Source of the DNA: Cytophagaceae bacterium
GTDB taxonomy: Bacteria; Bacteroidota; Bacteroidia; Cytophagales; Cytophagaceae
Direction of reading: 5' to 3'
Length of the DNA stretch: 64,000 nt
Assembly: GCA_029237685.1 (NCBI GenBank)
Contig: JAQZBV010000026.1
Location: forward strand, 1 to 64,000
Notes under the pieces: generated by a model
The model's database searches: none
Told to the model about the DNA's origin: nothing
Seen by the model: only the letters and a program-made list of their open reading frames with translations
Position numbers and translations under genes: made by a program
In this document: positions 20,922-31,240 of the stretch, in pieces
Layout: each line of letters begins with the position of its first letter
How positions within the stretch are numbered: position 1 is the first letter of the stretch

Positions 20922-22559
20922 TTATCGGTTAACCAACACTTTATCTTCTTTATGATATAGTAAATTTCTATTCGCCGGACCGTTGATGACTTGTCCTTCG
21001 TAAGTGAAACGACTACCATGGCAAGGACAATCCCAACTCTTCTCGTCACCGTTCCACTTGATAATACACTTCATGTGTGTACATTCAGCTTCTACTATAT
21101 GTAATTGATTGGCTTCATCCCGATATACTCCATAGGGTTTACCGTCCATCTTCACTATTTTCCCTTCGTCAGCAGGAATGGATTCCATTTCATTATCTTC
21201 CGGATGAGGCTTTGTCTTGATGTAACTGATCAAACCTTGAGCAACTTCTTTGAAGAATGTCTTGCCGGCAGTAAATAATTTGAACCTGGAAGGGTCATAC
21301 AAGTCGGCCCATTCATTTTCATTACCTACAATCAAATCTTTGATTAAGATACCGGCAATAGTAGCATGGGTCATACCATTACCGGAATCACCGGTGACGA
21401 TGTATACATTTTTATGATCCGTAGGATTTCTACCAATATAAGCCAGAGAGTCCATCGGTTCCAGCACCTGACCCGACCATTGATAAATAATATCCTCGAT
21501 CTCAAAATGTGCTCTTGTCCATTTTTCCAACAAGGCATAACGCTCCCCTTCTGTGATGTGTTCGGCATCTGCCAAACCCGTTCCATGATCCTCTCCACCT
21601 GAAATCAATAAATCATACTGATCATCTAAAGGTTGCAATCTTACATAATGATAAGGAGGGATTTCCGCATTGGCATTTACATCCCCTGTATCCCACCATA
21701 GCACATCAGGCAAGGTATCCTTTTTAACTCTTGCACCTATTACATAGGTACGATAAGCATATTGCTGCAGGTGTGGGATGTATTTATTGTTAACTGGGCT
21801 ATTGGTAGCTATTACTACATGATCTGCTTTTACCTCGTGCCCATCACGTGTTACGATGCCCGTGTGATCAATTATTTCCGCATGTGTGTTCGTAAATACT
21901 AGCCCTCCCTTCTCTATAATTGCCTTATACAAGCCCTCCAAATATTTCATAGGGTGAAACTTGGCTTGATCAGGAAATTTAAGACATGGCCCTGTGGAAT
22001 CATTTAGACCGGGGACTTCATCTGATATTTCTACTTGCAACCCTGCTTCATTGCAAGCTTTTAACTCTTTGTCCAAGGTAGAAGGTTCGTCACTTGGATG
22101 TAGAAATAGATAACCGTCTACTCTCTTAAACTCACACTCTATATTTTCAATCGCTATGATATTTTCTATAAAGTTAATAGCCTCCGTATGACTCGATGCT
22201 ACTAATTTTGTTTTGTCTTTTCCGAACATGCGTTCCAAATCGTAATAACGATCATCCAGCGCATTCACTAAATGAGCCGTGGTTCGGCCGGTTTCTCCAC
22301 TTCCTATATTACCATCTTCAACCACTACTACCTTCTTGCCCGCTTTTACCAAATTATAAGCAACAGATAATCCGGCTATACCACCTCCAACAATGACCAC
22401 ATCCGTTTTAAGTCCTTTATTCAGTATTTGACTAGACAAAGGTTGTGTGGATTCCAACCAATAGGTCGCATTAGAGCCTGAGGTAGCTGAGCCGTTAACG
22501 TTGTCGGTTGTTTTTATTTTTTGAGGAATTGCCAGTTCTTCTTCTAATTGTTCATCCAT
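20922..22559 (-). CDS. FAD-dependent oxidoreductase with C-terminal Rieske [2Fe-2S] domain
   Basis: VVIVGGGIAGLSVAYNLVKAGKKVVVVE; Rieske CTHMKC...CPCHGSRF. Confidence 0.93.
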   Translation of the reverse strand: MDEQLEEELAIPQKIKTTDNVNGSATSGSNATYWLESTQPLSSQILNKGLKTDVVIVGGGIAGLSVAYNLVKAGKKVVVVEDGNIGSGETGRTTAHLVNALDDRYYDLERMFGKDKTKLVASSHTEAINFIENIIAIENIECEFKRVDGYLFLHPSDEPSTLDKELKACNEAGLQVEISDEVPGLNDSTGPCLKFPDQAKFHPMKYLEGLYKAIIEKGGLVFTNTHAEIIDHTGIVTRDGHEVKADHVVIATNSPVNNKYIPHLQQYAYRTYVIGARVKKDTLPDVLWWDTGDVNANAEIPPYHYVRLQPLDDQYDLLISGGEDHGTGLADAEHITEGERYALLEKWTRAHFEIEDIIYQWSGQVLEPMDSLAYIGRNPTDHKNVYIVTGDSGNGMTHATIAGILIKDLIVGNENEWADLYDPSRFKLFTAGKTFFKEVAQGLISYIKTKPHPEDNEMESIPADEGKIVKMDGKPYGVYRDEANQLHIVEAECTHMKCIIKWNGDEKSWDCPCHGSRFTYEGQVINGPANRNLLYHKEDKVLVNR

Positions 22560-22715
22560 AAATTTTTACTTTTTCATTCTTTTCAGCAAAAACAGTTCCG
22601 CTCTATTTTATCGAAAAACCATCCATTAAAGTCTTTGAAACAACAATTTCTTCTACAAAAGCCCTTCATTTGTAGATATCACTACACACGGCTGATGAAA
22701 GTACACACACATAAA

Positions 22716-22997
22716 TTACTTGCCTGAAACCTTCCCTTTATTATCCCAATGGCTTTTACTTATCGCATTGTTTTCTCTTTGCTTTACTTGTCTGACGTAA
22801 TGTTCACCTGAGATATCGCCTCCAGACATTCTTCTTCCGATGTATAAATGCATAACTTCTCCTCGTTCGTTTGTAATAAAAGTAATATCAATCCCCCTGA
22901 ACTGATCATCAATCCTGCTGGAAGGAGGGTAAAGCTTATTCAGTTTATTTTGCAAAGATATACTGATCGTTTTTCTGATTTTTTCCAGATTGCTCAT
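22716..22997 (-). CDS. Hypothetical protein
   Basis: 93-aa ORF with plausible start; no recognised family. Confidence 0.55.
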   Translation of the reverse strand: MSNLEKIRKTISISLQNKLNKLYPPSSRIDDQFRGIDITFITNERGEVMHLYIGRRMSGGDISGEHYVRQVKQRENNAISKSHWDNKGKVSGK

Positions 22998-23090
22998 ACT
23001 CTTTCATTCTCTCCATTGAACAAGTTTCAAATAGAATACCAATCTAGACATCCTTATGAAGATAGGATGTTTTCATCCTAGGCATAATTA

Positions 23091-23522
23091 TTGAAAAAAA
23101 ATAGTCATAAGGTAAAGCATATGACTATATCTCATCAAATATATTGGCTATTCCTATTGGCACTACCCATTGCTTCCGTGGCCTGGACCGTAACACATGA
23201 AGAAGTATTTCGTGAACCCAGAGATTATTGCATCCGCAATAGCCACGAAGGAAAAACGATTTGGAAGAGGAAGTTCTTTTACCTTTTCACCTGTGAATAT
23301 TGTTTCAGCCATTATATTGTCATTGCCTTTCTGATCCTTACGCAGTATCATTTATTATTTGATGATTGGCGTGGGTATATTATCGCCGGCTTTGCCTTAG
23401 TATGGATCGCGAATGCTTACATGAGTCTTTATGCGCTACTGAGACAAGGAATCGTAAAAGAAAAAACAGAAATCAAAGTCTTGAAAAAGCAAACGGATGA
23501 AACCCATATGGACGATAGCTAA
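23091..23522 (+). CDS. Small integral membrane protein
   Basis: Hydrophobic segments IYWLFLLALPIASVAWTV and YHLLFDDWRGYIIAGFALVWIANAY; CEYC motif; start may be the internal MTISHQ. Confidence 0.6.
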   Translation: MKKNSHKVKHMTISHQIYWLFLLALPIASVAWTVTHEEVFREPRDYCIRNSHEGKTIWKRKFFYLFTCEYCFSHYIVIAFLILTQYHLLFDDWRGYIIAGFALVWIANAYMSLYALLRQGIVKEKTEIKVLKKQTDETHMDDS

Positions 23523-23564
23523 TGGAATTTTTTCCCCTATTGGTAGATCTATTACCCCTATTTA

Positions 23565-23987
23565 CTAGGTATTAGGGTGCAGACAATGCGTCCAATAATC
23601 GATGATGATTTTCATTAAATCTTTAATGTCCTGTAACCTTGATGCCTTTCTAAAAAAGCCCTGTACCGTCAATTGAGTATAGGCATAATTCACAGTAGGT
23701 TGATCGTCTGATGTAGAAAAAAAGACGAAAGGAATACTTTTTTTCCTCAGCATGGGATCTGCATCGATTTCAGATTTAAACTCTATTCCTGTCTTAATCG
23801 GCAAGTTAACGTCGCATAAGATCATAAAAGGACTATCGTGGGTCAATAAGAGATAATCCATGGCGGGAAGACAGGAAGTAAAAAAAAGAATTTCATTTTT
23901 CACCTCCAATTCTTTTAAAACTTGCGAAATAAACTCCTGATCGTCTTCGTCGTCTTCTATAATTATAATGGGACCTTTAACTGACAT
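23565..23987 (-). CDS. Single-domain response regulator
   Basis: IIIIEDDEDDQEFI, MILCDVNLPIKTG. Confidence 0.88.
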   Translation of the reverse strand: MSVKGPIIIIEDDEDDQEFISQVLKELEVKNEILFFTSCLPAMDYLLLTHDSPFMILCDVNLPIKTGIEFKSEIDADPMLRKKSIPFVFFSTSDDQPTVNYAYTQLTVQGFFRKASRLQDIKDLMKIIIDYWTHCLHPNT

Positions 23988-24079
23988 ATTTGTTTTTTGT
24001 CAATAGAAGGAAAAAAATATGCCACAACAAGTAATTTGACGGAGGATCGAACAATTGAGCGCTATTCTTGTTTAAATAA

Positions 24080-24330
24080 ACAGAATTAGTAATTTAGTTC
24101 ACCTTTGAAGATCTGGCAATAATCCAAGCACCAAATGACAAATAATAAATAAGCACCATTGACCAAATATTCAAATCTTGAAATGTTCTCTCTATGCGCT
24201 TATAAAAAGAATAATTGATTTGAAGCATTGGAACTTGTCATTTATTTGGCAATTGTGCATTGTTATTTGGTGCTTTAAAAAAGCCAGCCTGAGCATAGAG
24301 AGTAGGCGAACTAAATAATTAATTCTATAA
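24080..24330. repeat. Long imperfect inverted repeat (MITE-like or degenerate)
   Basis: Left arm AATTTAGTTCACCT...CCAAGCACCAAATGACAAAT matches reverse complement of right arm TATTTAGTTCGCCT...AAAGCACCAAATAACAAT. Confidence 0.5.
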
Positions 24331-24358
24331 TAAATAAGCCGATTGATTACCTTTAATT

Positions 24359-24940
24359 ATGAGTAAATCTCCTAAAGACATCAGCAGCATGCTATGTTTT
24401 GACCTCTATCTTTCTTCTCTCTCGGAAAAAGAACAGGCCAAACTTAGCCGCAAGATAAAGCCGATGACGAATAAATCTCATCCTTTATTATCGGGAGATA
24501 TATACACCAGTTATGTCCGAGAATTAGCCATCGAAGAGAAAAAGAAAAGTGACCTGCAAGTGTTAGTTCAGTTTCAAAAAAAATACCATTGGCTCAACAA
24601 CCTGGAAGAAATTATTCAAAAAGAGTATTACACGCTTGTACTTACGGATGCTCAACAAATCATACAATGGGCCAATAAATCCTTTTCTACAATGACGGGT
24701 TATCCGATCAAGCATGCTGTTGGACGTTCACCTAGATTTTTACAAGGATCCAACACTTCGGAAGAAACAAAAAAACGCATCCGTCAACAATTAGCCTTTC
24801 ACAAACCTTTTACTGAAACGGTCGTCAATTACAGGAAAAACAAGGAGGAATACCTTTGCCGGGTGACCATCTATCCCCTGACAAACGAACAACAGGAGGT
24901 TACACATTTTTTAGCATTAGAAAGCGAAACAACCCATTAG
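24359..24940 (+). CDS. PAS-domain protein
   Basis: YTLVLTDAQQIIQWANKSFSTMTGYPIKHAVGRSPRFLQGSNT is a PAS/LOV-like core without the LOV NCRFLQ cysteine. Confidence 0.8.
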   Translation: MSKSPKDISSMLCFDLYLSSLSEKEQAKLSRKIKPMTNKSHPLLSGDIYTSYVRELAIEEKKKSDLQVLVQFQKKYHWLNNLEEIIQKEYYTLVLTDAQQIIQWANKSFSTMTGYPIKHAVGRSPRFLQGSNTSEETKKRIRQQLAFHKPFTETVVNYRKNKEEYLCRVTIYPLTNEQQEVTHFLALESETTH

Positions 24941-27222
24941 GTCAACGGAAAATACAATTCGAAGACAGAGCCTTGAGACAGCTTACTGGAAGCTCTGATG
25001 AATCCATGATGGTTCTCCATGATTTTCTTACAAAGAGCCAAGCCAATACCTGTGCCCTCATAGTGTCCCCTGTTGTTCAGCCGTTGAAAAATATTAAAAA
25101 TCTGATCGGCATACTGTTCATCGAAACCAATGCCGTTATCTGTACAAGTAATGAGCACATAGCGTTGGTAAGAATTCAATGGATGAATTCTAAACACCTC
25201 ATCTTTGGACAATTCCCTACAGGCAATGTCTATCACCGGATTCTGATCACAGAACTTCAACGCGTTTCCGATTAAATTATAAAAGAGCTGATTCAACTGC
25301 AAAGGTATACCCGATACAGCAGGTAAAGCGGCAATGTTCACGATCGCCTTTTTTTCAGCGATCATCAATTCGAAATCATTGTTGATCTCATCCAATACAT
25401 CGTTAAGCTTTACTTGTTCAAAAACTTGTTCTGAAATAGACAAACGTGAATAGTTCAACACATCTTTGATCAACGAAGACATGCGCTGTGCAGACAGGTC
25501 TATTTTATTAAAATATGATTTAGATTGTGCGTCCAAGTTTGGCAAACTGTCATGCAACAGCTCTGAGAAAGTTCTTATTTTTCTGAGCGGTTCTTGTAAA
25601 TCATGACTGGCGATGTAAGCAAATTGTTCCAGGTTGTGATTGGATTTTTCGAGTTCCTTGTTCTTTATTTCCAGTTGATTGTAAGCACGTATAAGCTCTG
25701 TATTGTCATGCGCGATCACCAGTACGGCATATACCCAATTGTTAGAAACCAACGGTATCATATAGGTTTCGTAAAAACGATTGGTAAGCAGCGATTGATA
25801 ACCTGAAATATGAGAGGCTTTTCCATCTAACGCTTCTTGAAGCTTATGATGAAACTCAGAATCTATCATCGATGGAAACACTTCCGTTAATTTCTTATTG
25901 ATCAGGCTTTCCGATGTGCATTGGTAAATTTCTTCAAATTTTTTATTGACGATCAAGTAACGAAGTTCATTATCAAATACAGAAATAATATCTACTGATG
26001 AATTCAAAATGATTTCCGCAAACTCTGTTTGTTTATTCAATTGTTCATCTTTGATGGCCAGTTCTTGTGTTCTTTCTTCTACTTTATATTCGAGCTCACG
26101 GGAAGCTATTTTTTGATCGTTAATATCGGTGCTTGTGCCCACCCACATCAGGATCTTACCTTGTTCATCTCTGTAAGCCACGGCCCTGCTCAACTGCCAG
26201 CGGTATTCACCTGTGCGTCCTTTCAACCTATGTTCAGCAATAAACGTCTCTCCGCTTAGCAGCGATTCCTCCCATTTCTTTTGGTTGGCAGCTTTTTCTT
26301 CCGGATGAATAATATCCAGCCAACCATTGTCTGTTATTTGTTCTGCCGACAATCCACTGTAGTCAAAAAAATTCTGACTATAATAATCCAACTTTCCGCT
26401 CGCATCACCTGTCCATATCAATTGAGGTAAAGCATCTGCCAAGAGTCTGAATTTCTTCTCATTCTTTTGCAAAGCGAGCAGAGCCACTTTCTCTTTGGTA
26501 ATATCCAATACCGTACCTGCAAAGTTTACAGGATTGCCGTGCTGGTCAAAAAAAGCTCTACCTTTCGCACGTATCCAACGCAGCTGGTCATCGGGTAACC
26601 CAACGATTCTATATTCGGATTCATAATTTTCCAGGATATCCGGATTGAGCGCCCGCAGCATTTTCTCAAGGGCCGCAGGTTGATCTTCCGGATGCATTTT
26701 CATCCAAAACAAATCCAGCGTTACAGGTGTATCCTGCGCCGTACCGAACAAGTCTTTGCAAGCACTGTCCCAACTCATTTCCTGGGTGATGGGGTTGTAA
26801 TCCCAAGTGCCCAATTCGCTTGACAAGGCGGCTATCCTAAGTCTTGCTTCGCTGTTTTTTATTTTTTCTTCAAACTCAATCCGTTCATGAATATCCATAC
26901 AGGCGCCTGAGTAGCCTTCGAATTTTCCGTTTGCATCGTAATTAGGAACACCCTTATCAGAAATCCAGCGGTATTGTCCATCGTATCTCTTTAAGCGATA
27001 CTCCATGTAAAACTCCTGCCGTGTATCAAATGATGAAAAATAGACATCGAGGCAACGATCAATATCATCCGGATGTATACCTGCTGTCCAACCGTTTCCT
27101 ATTTCTTGATCCAGTCTGCGACCCGTAAAATCCAACCAACCATTATTAAAAAAATTACATAGCTTATCAGGACCTGCAACCCAAATCATAACAGGCGTAT
27201 GATTAATGATTGTCTTAATCAA
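24937..27222 (-). CDS. Multi-PAS sensor histidine kinase
   Basis: PAS/PAC repeats, [40 protein letters not shown]. Confidence 0.92.
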   Translation of the reverse strand: MIKTIINHTPVMIWVAGPDKLCNFFNNGWLDFTGRRLDQEIGNGWTAGIHPDDIDRCLDVYFSSFDTRQEFYMEYRLKRYDGQYRWISDKGVPNYDANGKFEGYSGACMDIHERIEFEEKIKNSEARLRIAALSSELGTWDYNPITQEMSWDSACKDLFGTAQDTPVTLDLFWMKMHPEDQPAALEKMLRALNPDILENYESEYRIVGLPDDQLRWIRAKGRAFFDQHGNPVNFAGTVLDITKEKVALLALQKNEKKFRLLADALPQLIWTGDASGKLDYYSQNFFDYSGLSAEQITDNGWLDIIHPEEKAANQKKWEESLLSGETFIAEHRLKGRTGEYRWQLSRAVAYRDEQGKILMWVGTSTDINDQKIASRELEYKVEERTQELAIKDEQLNKQTEFAEIILNSSVDIISVFDNELRYLIVNKKFEEIYQCTSESLINKKLTEVFPSMIDSEFHHKLQEALDGKASHISGYQSLLTNRFYETYMIPLVSNNWVYAVLVIAHDNTELIRAYNQLEIKNKELEKSNHNLEQFAYIASHDLQEPLRKIRTFSELLHDSLPNLDAQSKSYFNKIDLSAQRMSSLIKDVLNYSRLSISEQVFEQVKLNDVLDEINNDFELMIAEKKAIVNIAALPAVSGIPLQLNQLFYNLIGNALKFCDQNPVIDIACRELSKDEVFRIHPLNSYQRYVLITCTDNGIGFDEQYADQIFNIFQRLNNRGHYEGTGIGLALCKKIMENHHGFIRASSKLSQGSVFELYFPLT

Positions 27223-27530
27223 TTGTTCGCTGTTAGGAACCTTGGTTTCGTGATGTTTTTTAAGAGGAGTTTTCAGTGCGCTTTTTCTCGTGATGTCTTC
27301 AAATATAATTCATTATACATGAAATTCAAGATTGGGATCAGGGTTAAAATCAGCATTCCTCTAATATTGGCTTGTTATTGCTCGTGTGAGGGTTTTCGCC
27401 ACTCTTCCGCTAAATGGTAGAATCTAACAATGGCTCACCCTCCCATTTTACCTGGTAAACCCTGTAAGATTTTGCTTTTTTCCTGTATATTAATAGAACC
27501 TTAACCCAACGGTTCACCAGCTGTCTTCTC

Positions 27531-29411
27531 ATGAAGAAAATATACAGTTACCTCCTTTCTGTCTTTTCTATTTCGATCCCGAATACTTCCTATTCAGGAT
27601 CAAAAATAGCTATTGCTCTCACACTAGTTGCGCTATCAACTACCCAGGCACAAACTATCAGTCCCAAAAGAGGAATAGCCGGTCCGCTGCTTAACAATGC
27701 AGACTGTATAGTGGCGGACAGTTTATCCTGGTATTACAATTGGGCCAATACACCGGATCCTGCAGTAATCAATACACATCAAAACTACATTGAATTCTGC
27801 CCCATGCTGTGGAATGGCAATTGGAACCCCACTGCCTTGACCAATTACCTGAATGCCCATCCCGAAGTAAAATATCTGTTGGCTTTTAATGAGCCCAACT
27901 TTGATGTACAAGCCAACATGACTGCGGCACAAGCTGCTGCTTTGTGGCCACAAGTAGAAGCGATTGCCAATACCTATAATCTGAAAATCGTCAGTCCGGC
28001 TATGAGTTATTGTACCGGTACTTGTTTGCCTGGTTACGACAACTTGCATGGTACCGTATGGTTAGATGACTTTTTTAATGCCTGTCCAGGCTGTCGTGTA
28101 GACTATATTGGCTTGCATGTGTACGACACCTGGTATTGGGGTTTTTATGGAGTAACACAGCTTTATAAAAAATATAACCTTCCGATATGGATCACAGAAT
28201 TTGATTACAGCGGCTCCAACAATGCCATACAGCAAGGGTCCTTAATGGTTGATGTCATCGACTACATGGAAAAGGACCCTGCCATATTTCGTTATTCCTG
28301 GTTTATGACCCGTTCTTCTCCTACTGCCACAAGTACCGATATTTTCACACAAGCTACAGGAGGACTTACCGATCTTGGAAAAATATATGTGCACATGTCA
28401 TCCTATGACAAAAACTTTTTCCACAATGTCAATTCCATCATAGAAGCGGAGCATTACATCAGTAAAAGCGTCACGTATTGCAATTGGAACGGCTCCGCAT
28501 GTACATGGCCCTATTCCATTTTACTAGAGCCTACAACAGACGTTTCCGGCAGACTGGACGCCTACCACTTTGCCTCACCGGTAGCCCACGCTAATGATAC
28601 TCTTTATTACAACGTGGATATTCCCACGGCACAAACTTACACGATAGACTTCCGTGTCAACTCTACAACAGCCAGTACAATCGCCGTACGGACTTATCCG
28701 GGCAATGTATTGTTAGGCACGACTACCTCTTTAAATACAGGCGGTACATGGGCTACAAGAACACTCACTGGTATCAACCTTCCCGCCGGCCAGCAAAAAA
28801 TTTACCTGACGGCTAGTAACGGAGCTCCGCTCAAATTGAATTGGCTGCGCATCAATTGCAGCGCAAACTGTGGCACCTTGCCTGTTACACTGACTTCATT
28901 CGATGTTATTGCGTTATCCGATCATTCTGCTCAGCTTACATGGGTGACAGCCTCAGAAGAAAATAACAAAGAGTTTAGTATTGAGAAAAGCCATGACGGT
29001 ATAAACTTTACAGAAATTGGGATGGTTCCGTCTGGAAGTAACAGTAACTTAAAACAAGAATATTATTTTACGGATGAGCATGTTGCAGGCACAACAAACT
29101 ATTACCGATTAAAGCAAGTGGATCATGACGGAGAGTTTTCATACTCTCCCATAAAATCATTATCACGCTCCCCACAAACTGTGGTAGCAATTACGCCAAC
29201 CACTATCCTAACCACATTAGAGAACCCACAAGATATTTATTATCTTATTACTACCTCCACAGGTCAGGTGCTGGACCGAGGAAATTATAAGGCTTCATCA
29301 GGAGTCATGGAGAAGAAGCTGCAGCTTCGAGGATTATCAAGTGGTATTTATTTGATTCAGGTAGCTACTCAAGACATTTACTATTCAGGCAAACTATTTA
29401 TTCAGGAATAA
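27531..29411 (+). CDS. Secreted glycoside hydrolase (GH128-like catalytic core), CBM-like region and T9SS-type C-terminal domain
   Basis: Signal-peptide-like N-terminus; FNEPNF and WITEFDYSG catalytic-type motifs; C-terminus LRGLSSGIYLIQVATQDIYYSGKLFIQE resembles a T9SS sorting tail. Confidence 0.78.
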   Translation: MKKIYSYLLSVFSISIPNTSYSGSKIAIALTLVALSTTQAQTISPKRGIAGPLLNNADCIVADSLSWYYNWANTPDPAVINTHQNYIEFCPMLWNGNWNPTALTNYLNAHPEVKYLLAFNEPNFDVQANMTAAQAAALWPQVEAIANTYNLKIVSPAMSYCTGTCLPGYDNLHGTVWLDDFFNACPGCRVDYIGLHVYDTWYWGFYGVTQLYKKYNLPIWITEFDYSGSNNAIQQGSLMVDVIDYMEKDPAIFRYSWFMTRSSPTATSTDIFTQATGGLTDLGKIYVHMSSYDKNFFHNVNSIIEAEHYISKSVTYCNWNGSACTWPYSILLEPTTDVSGRLDAYHFASPVAHANDTLYYNVDIPTAQTYTIDFRVNSTTASTIAVRTYPGNVLLGTTTSLNTGGTWATRTLTGINLPAGQQKIYLTASNGAPLKLNWLRINCSANCGTLPVTLTSFDVIALSDHSAQLTWVTASEENNKEFSIEKSHDGINFTEIGMVPSGSNSNLKQEYYFTDEHVAGTTNYYRLKQVDHDGEFSYSPIKSLSRSPQTVVAITPTTILTTLENPQDIYYLITTSTGQVLDRGNYKASSGVMEKKLQLRGLSSGIYLIQVATQDIYYSGKLFIQE

Positions 29412-29555
29412 TTTGACGTATTCAGATCTATTTAGGACTCTTCCTTGCTAATCTAAAAGAATTATCTAAAAGAGATCGATCTGGAGTAGAGGTATACTTC
29501 CCTGTATTTTTTACAAATTCACATTTTATTCATTTTTCAACTGTAAGTTTGTATC

Positions 29556-30230
29556 ATGAAGATACTCGCCATTGCAGATGGCTCTACTTATACTTTGCAT
29601 GCTAAGTCTTTAGCAAAAGAAACTGGCTTTACCATAGAGCTTGTTTCTTCTTTTGCTGAGGCTTCGGAAAAGGTACATCTGTACGAGTACGATTGTATTT
29701 TATTATTCAGTGCTACTAAAGGCAACTGGCAACAAATCCTTACGGAACTCATACTTCAAAGTCAAAACAGCGGACTTATTTTATTAAAGCCGGAATTGGC
29801 GGTAGACGAAAAAGTCAACGCCTTTCAGGCAGGCGCTGACGATTGCCTTTCGATTCCATACCACACCGAAGAACTTAAAGCACGTATTCTTGCGATTGTA
29901 CGACGCAAAAAATTCAATACCCGCCATTTAATACATTTTGCAAATACTGTGATAGACCTGGGCAGTAAAAATGTTTGTGTATGGGACAATCCCATAACGC
30001 TCACACCCAAAGAGTACGACATTCTTCTTTACCTCATCATGAACAGGCACAAGGCTGTGCAAACAATCAGTCTAGCGGAGTACTTGTGGGGAGAAGAATC
30101 TGAAAACAAAGAATCCAACAACCTGTTGATTACACACATTCGCAACCTTAGGAAAAAATTAGTCCAAGCGAAAGCAGAAGTGGAAATCAAAAACATCTAT
30201 GCTGTAGGTTATCAAATTATAGAACTTTAA
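29556..30230 (+). CDS. OmpR-family response regulator
   Basis: Degenerate receiver; winged helix ITLTPKEYDILLYLIMNRHKAV...THIRNLRKKL. Confidence 0.88.
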   Translation: MKILAIADGSTYTLHAKSLAKETGFTIELVSSFAEASEKVHLYEYDCILLFSATKGNWQQILTELILQSQNSGLILLKPELAVDEKVNAFQAGADDCLSIPYHTEELKARILAIVRRKKFNTRHLIHFANTVIDLGSKNVCVWDNPITLTPKEYDILLYLIMNRHKAVQTISLAEYLWGEESENKESNNLLITHIRNLRKKLVQAKAEVEIKNIYAVGYQIIEL

Positions 30231-30239
30231 TGTATCGCT

Positions 30240-30692
30240 ATGAAATGGATTACCAGAGAACGTCCTAAAATAGACCGCATCGCCTGTCCATGGCTGATCA
30301 AACGTTTCGTGGATCCGGAAGCGGAATTTATTTATGTTCCCACCGAACAAGTGATTGAAAAATCACAGGAATTGAATGCGATTCCTTATGATATAGCCGG
30401 TGTTGAATATACACACGAAGGAGAATTTTGCACCTTTGATTATATTCTTAAAAAACACCACTTGCAAGACGAAGGACTTCAACGCCTTGCTGTAATTGTG
30501 AGAGCAGCGGATACTGACGATTATAATTTATCTATACAAGCCGCAGGATTATTTGCCATCTCCGCGGGTCTTTCTTACAACTTCAAAAACGATCATGAAA
30601 TGTTAGGACACGGCATGATACTATACGATGCATTATACAGCTGGTGCAAATACGTGAGTACCGAAACACACGGTTGGGAATTCAAAAAATAA
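30240..30692 (+). CDS. ChrB C-terminal-domain protein
   Basis: MKWITRERPKIDRIACPWLIKRFVDPEAEFIYV; linked to chrA. Confidence 0.85.
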   Translation: MKWITRERPKIDRIACPWLIKRFVDPEAEFIYVPTEQVIEKSQELNAIPYDIAGVEYTHEGEFCTFDYILKKHHLQDEGLQRLAVIVRAADTDDYNLSIQAAGLFAISAGLSYNFKNDHEMLGHGMILYDALYSWCKYVSTETHGWEFKK

Positions 30693-30700
30693 TATATGCT

Positions 30701-31231
30701 ATGAATTACAAACAGCTTTTAATCATTTTAACTTTTTCAATAAATGCCCTGACACTTTTCGGGCAATCCGATTCTTTACAAAACAAAGTCGAAAACCATA
30801 AATACCCTGAAATTAAAGGTTACACAGGCCTTGTGCATCCGCTGTACAGTTGGAGCGACGATGGAAATCATGCGAACTTCACAGATTATTATGTAGTAGG
30901 AAATCCCTGGGGCATCAACATCTGGAAAAGCTCTAAGTTCGGCGTTTCTTTGGAGTTTACTCCTTTTATTAAGTTCGCGAATAACGACAGTAAACTTTCT
31001 AATTTCTTATTCCATCCCGGTGTCCTGTACCGTTTGGGACATGACTTTACACTCATAGGACGTGTAGCGTATGAAGCCTCTGGACGTTATGGTTTTACTC
31101 CTATACTAAACAAAGTCATTTACAGAGATCAAGGCAATACTGTTTTTATTGCGGCGCTGTTTCCTGCGCGTTATGGAAATCTCTCCGCCCCTTCTTATAC
31201 AGTAGCTTTTCAATTTGGCATCGGATTTTAA
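30701..31231 (+). CDS. Periplasmic/outer-membrane hypothetical protein
   Basis: MNYKQLLIILTFSINALTLFGQ signal peptide; beta-rich remainder; start refined from ORF track. Confidence 0.65.
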   Translation: MNYKQLLIILTFSINALTLFGQSDSLQNKVENHKYPEIKGYTGLVHPLYSWSDDGNHANFTDYYVVGNPWGINIWKSSKFGVSLEFTPFIKFANNDSKLSNFLFHPGVLYRLGHDFTLIGRVAYEASGRYGFTPILNKVIYRDQGNTVFIAALFPARYGNLSAPSYTVAFQFGIGF

Positions 31232-31240
31232 TCTATTGTT

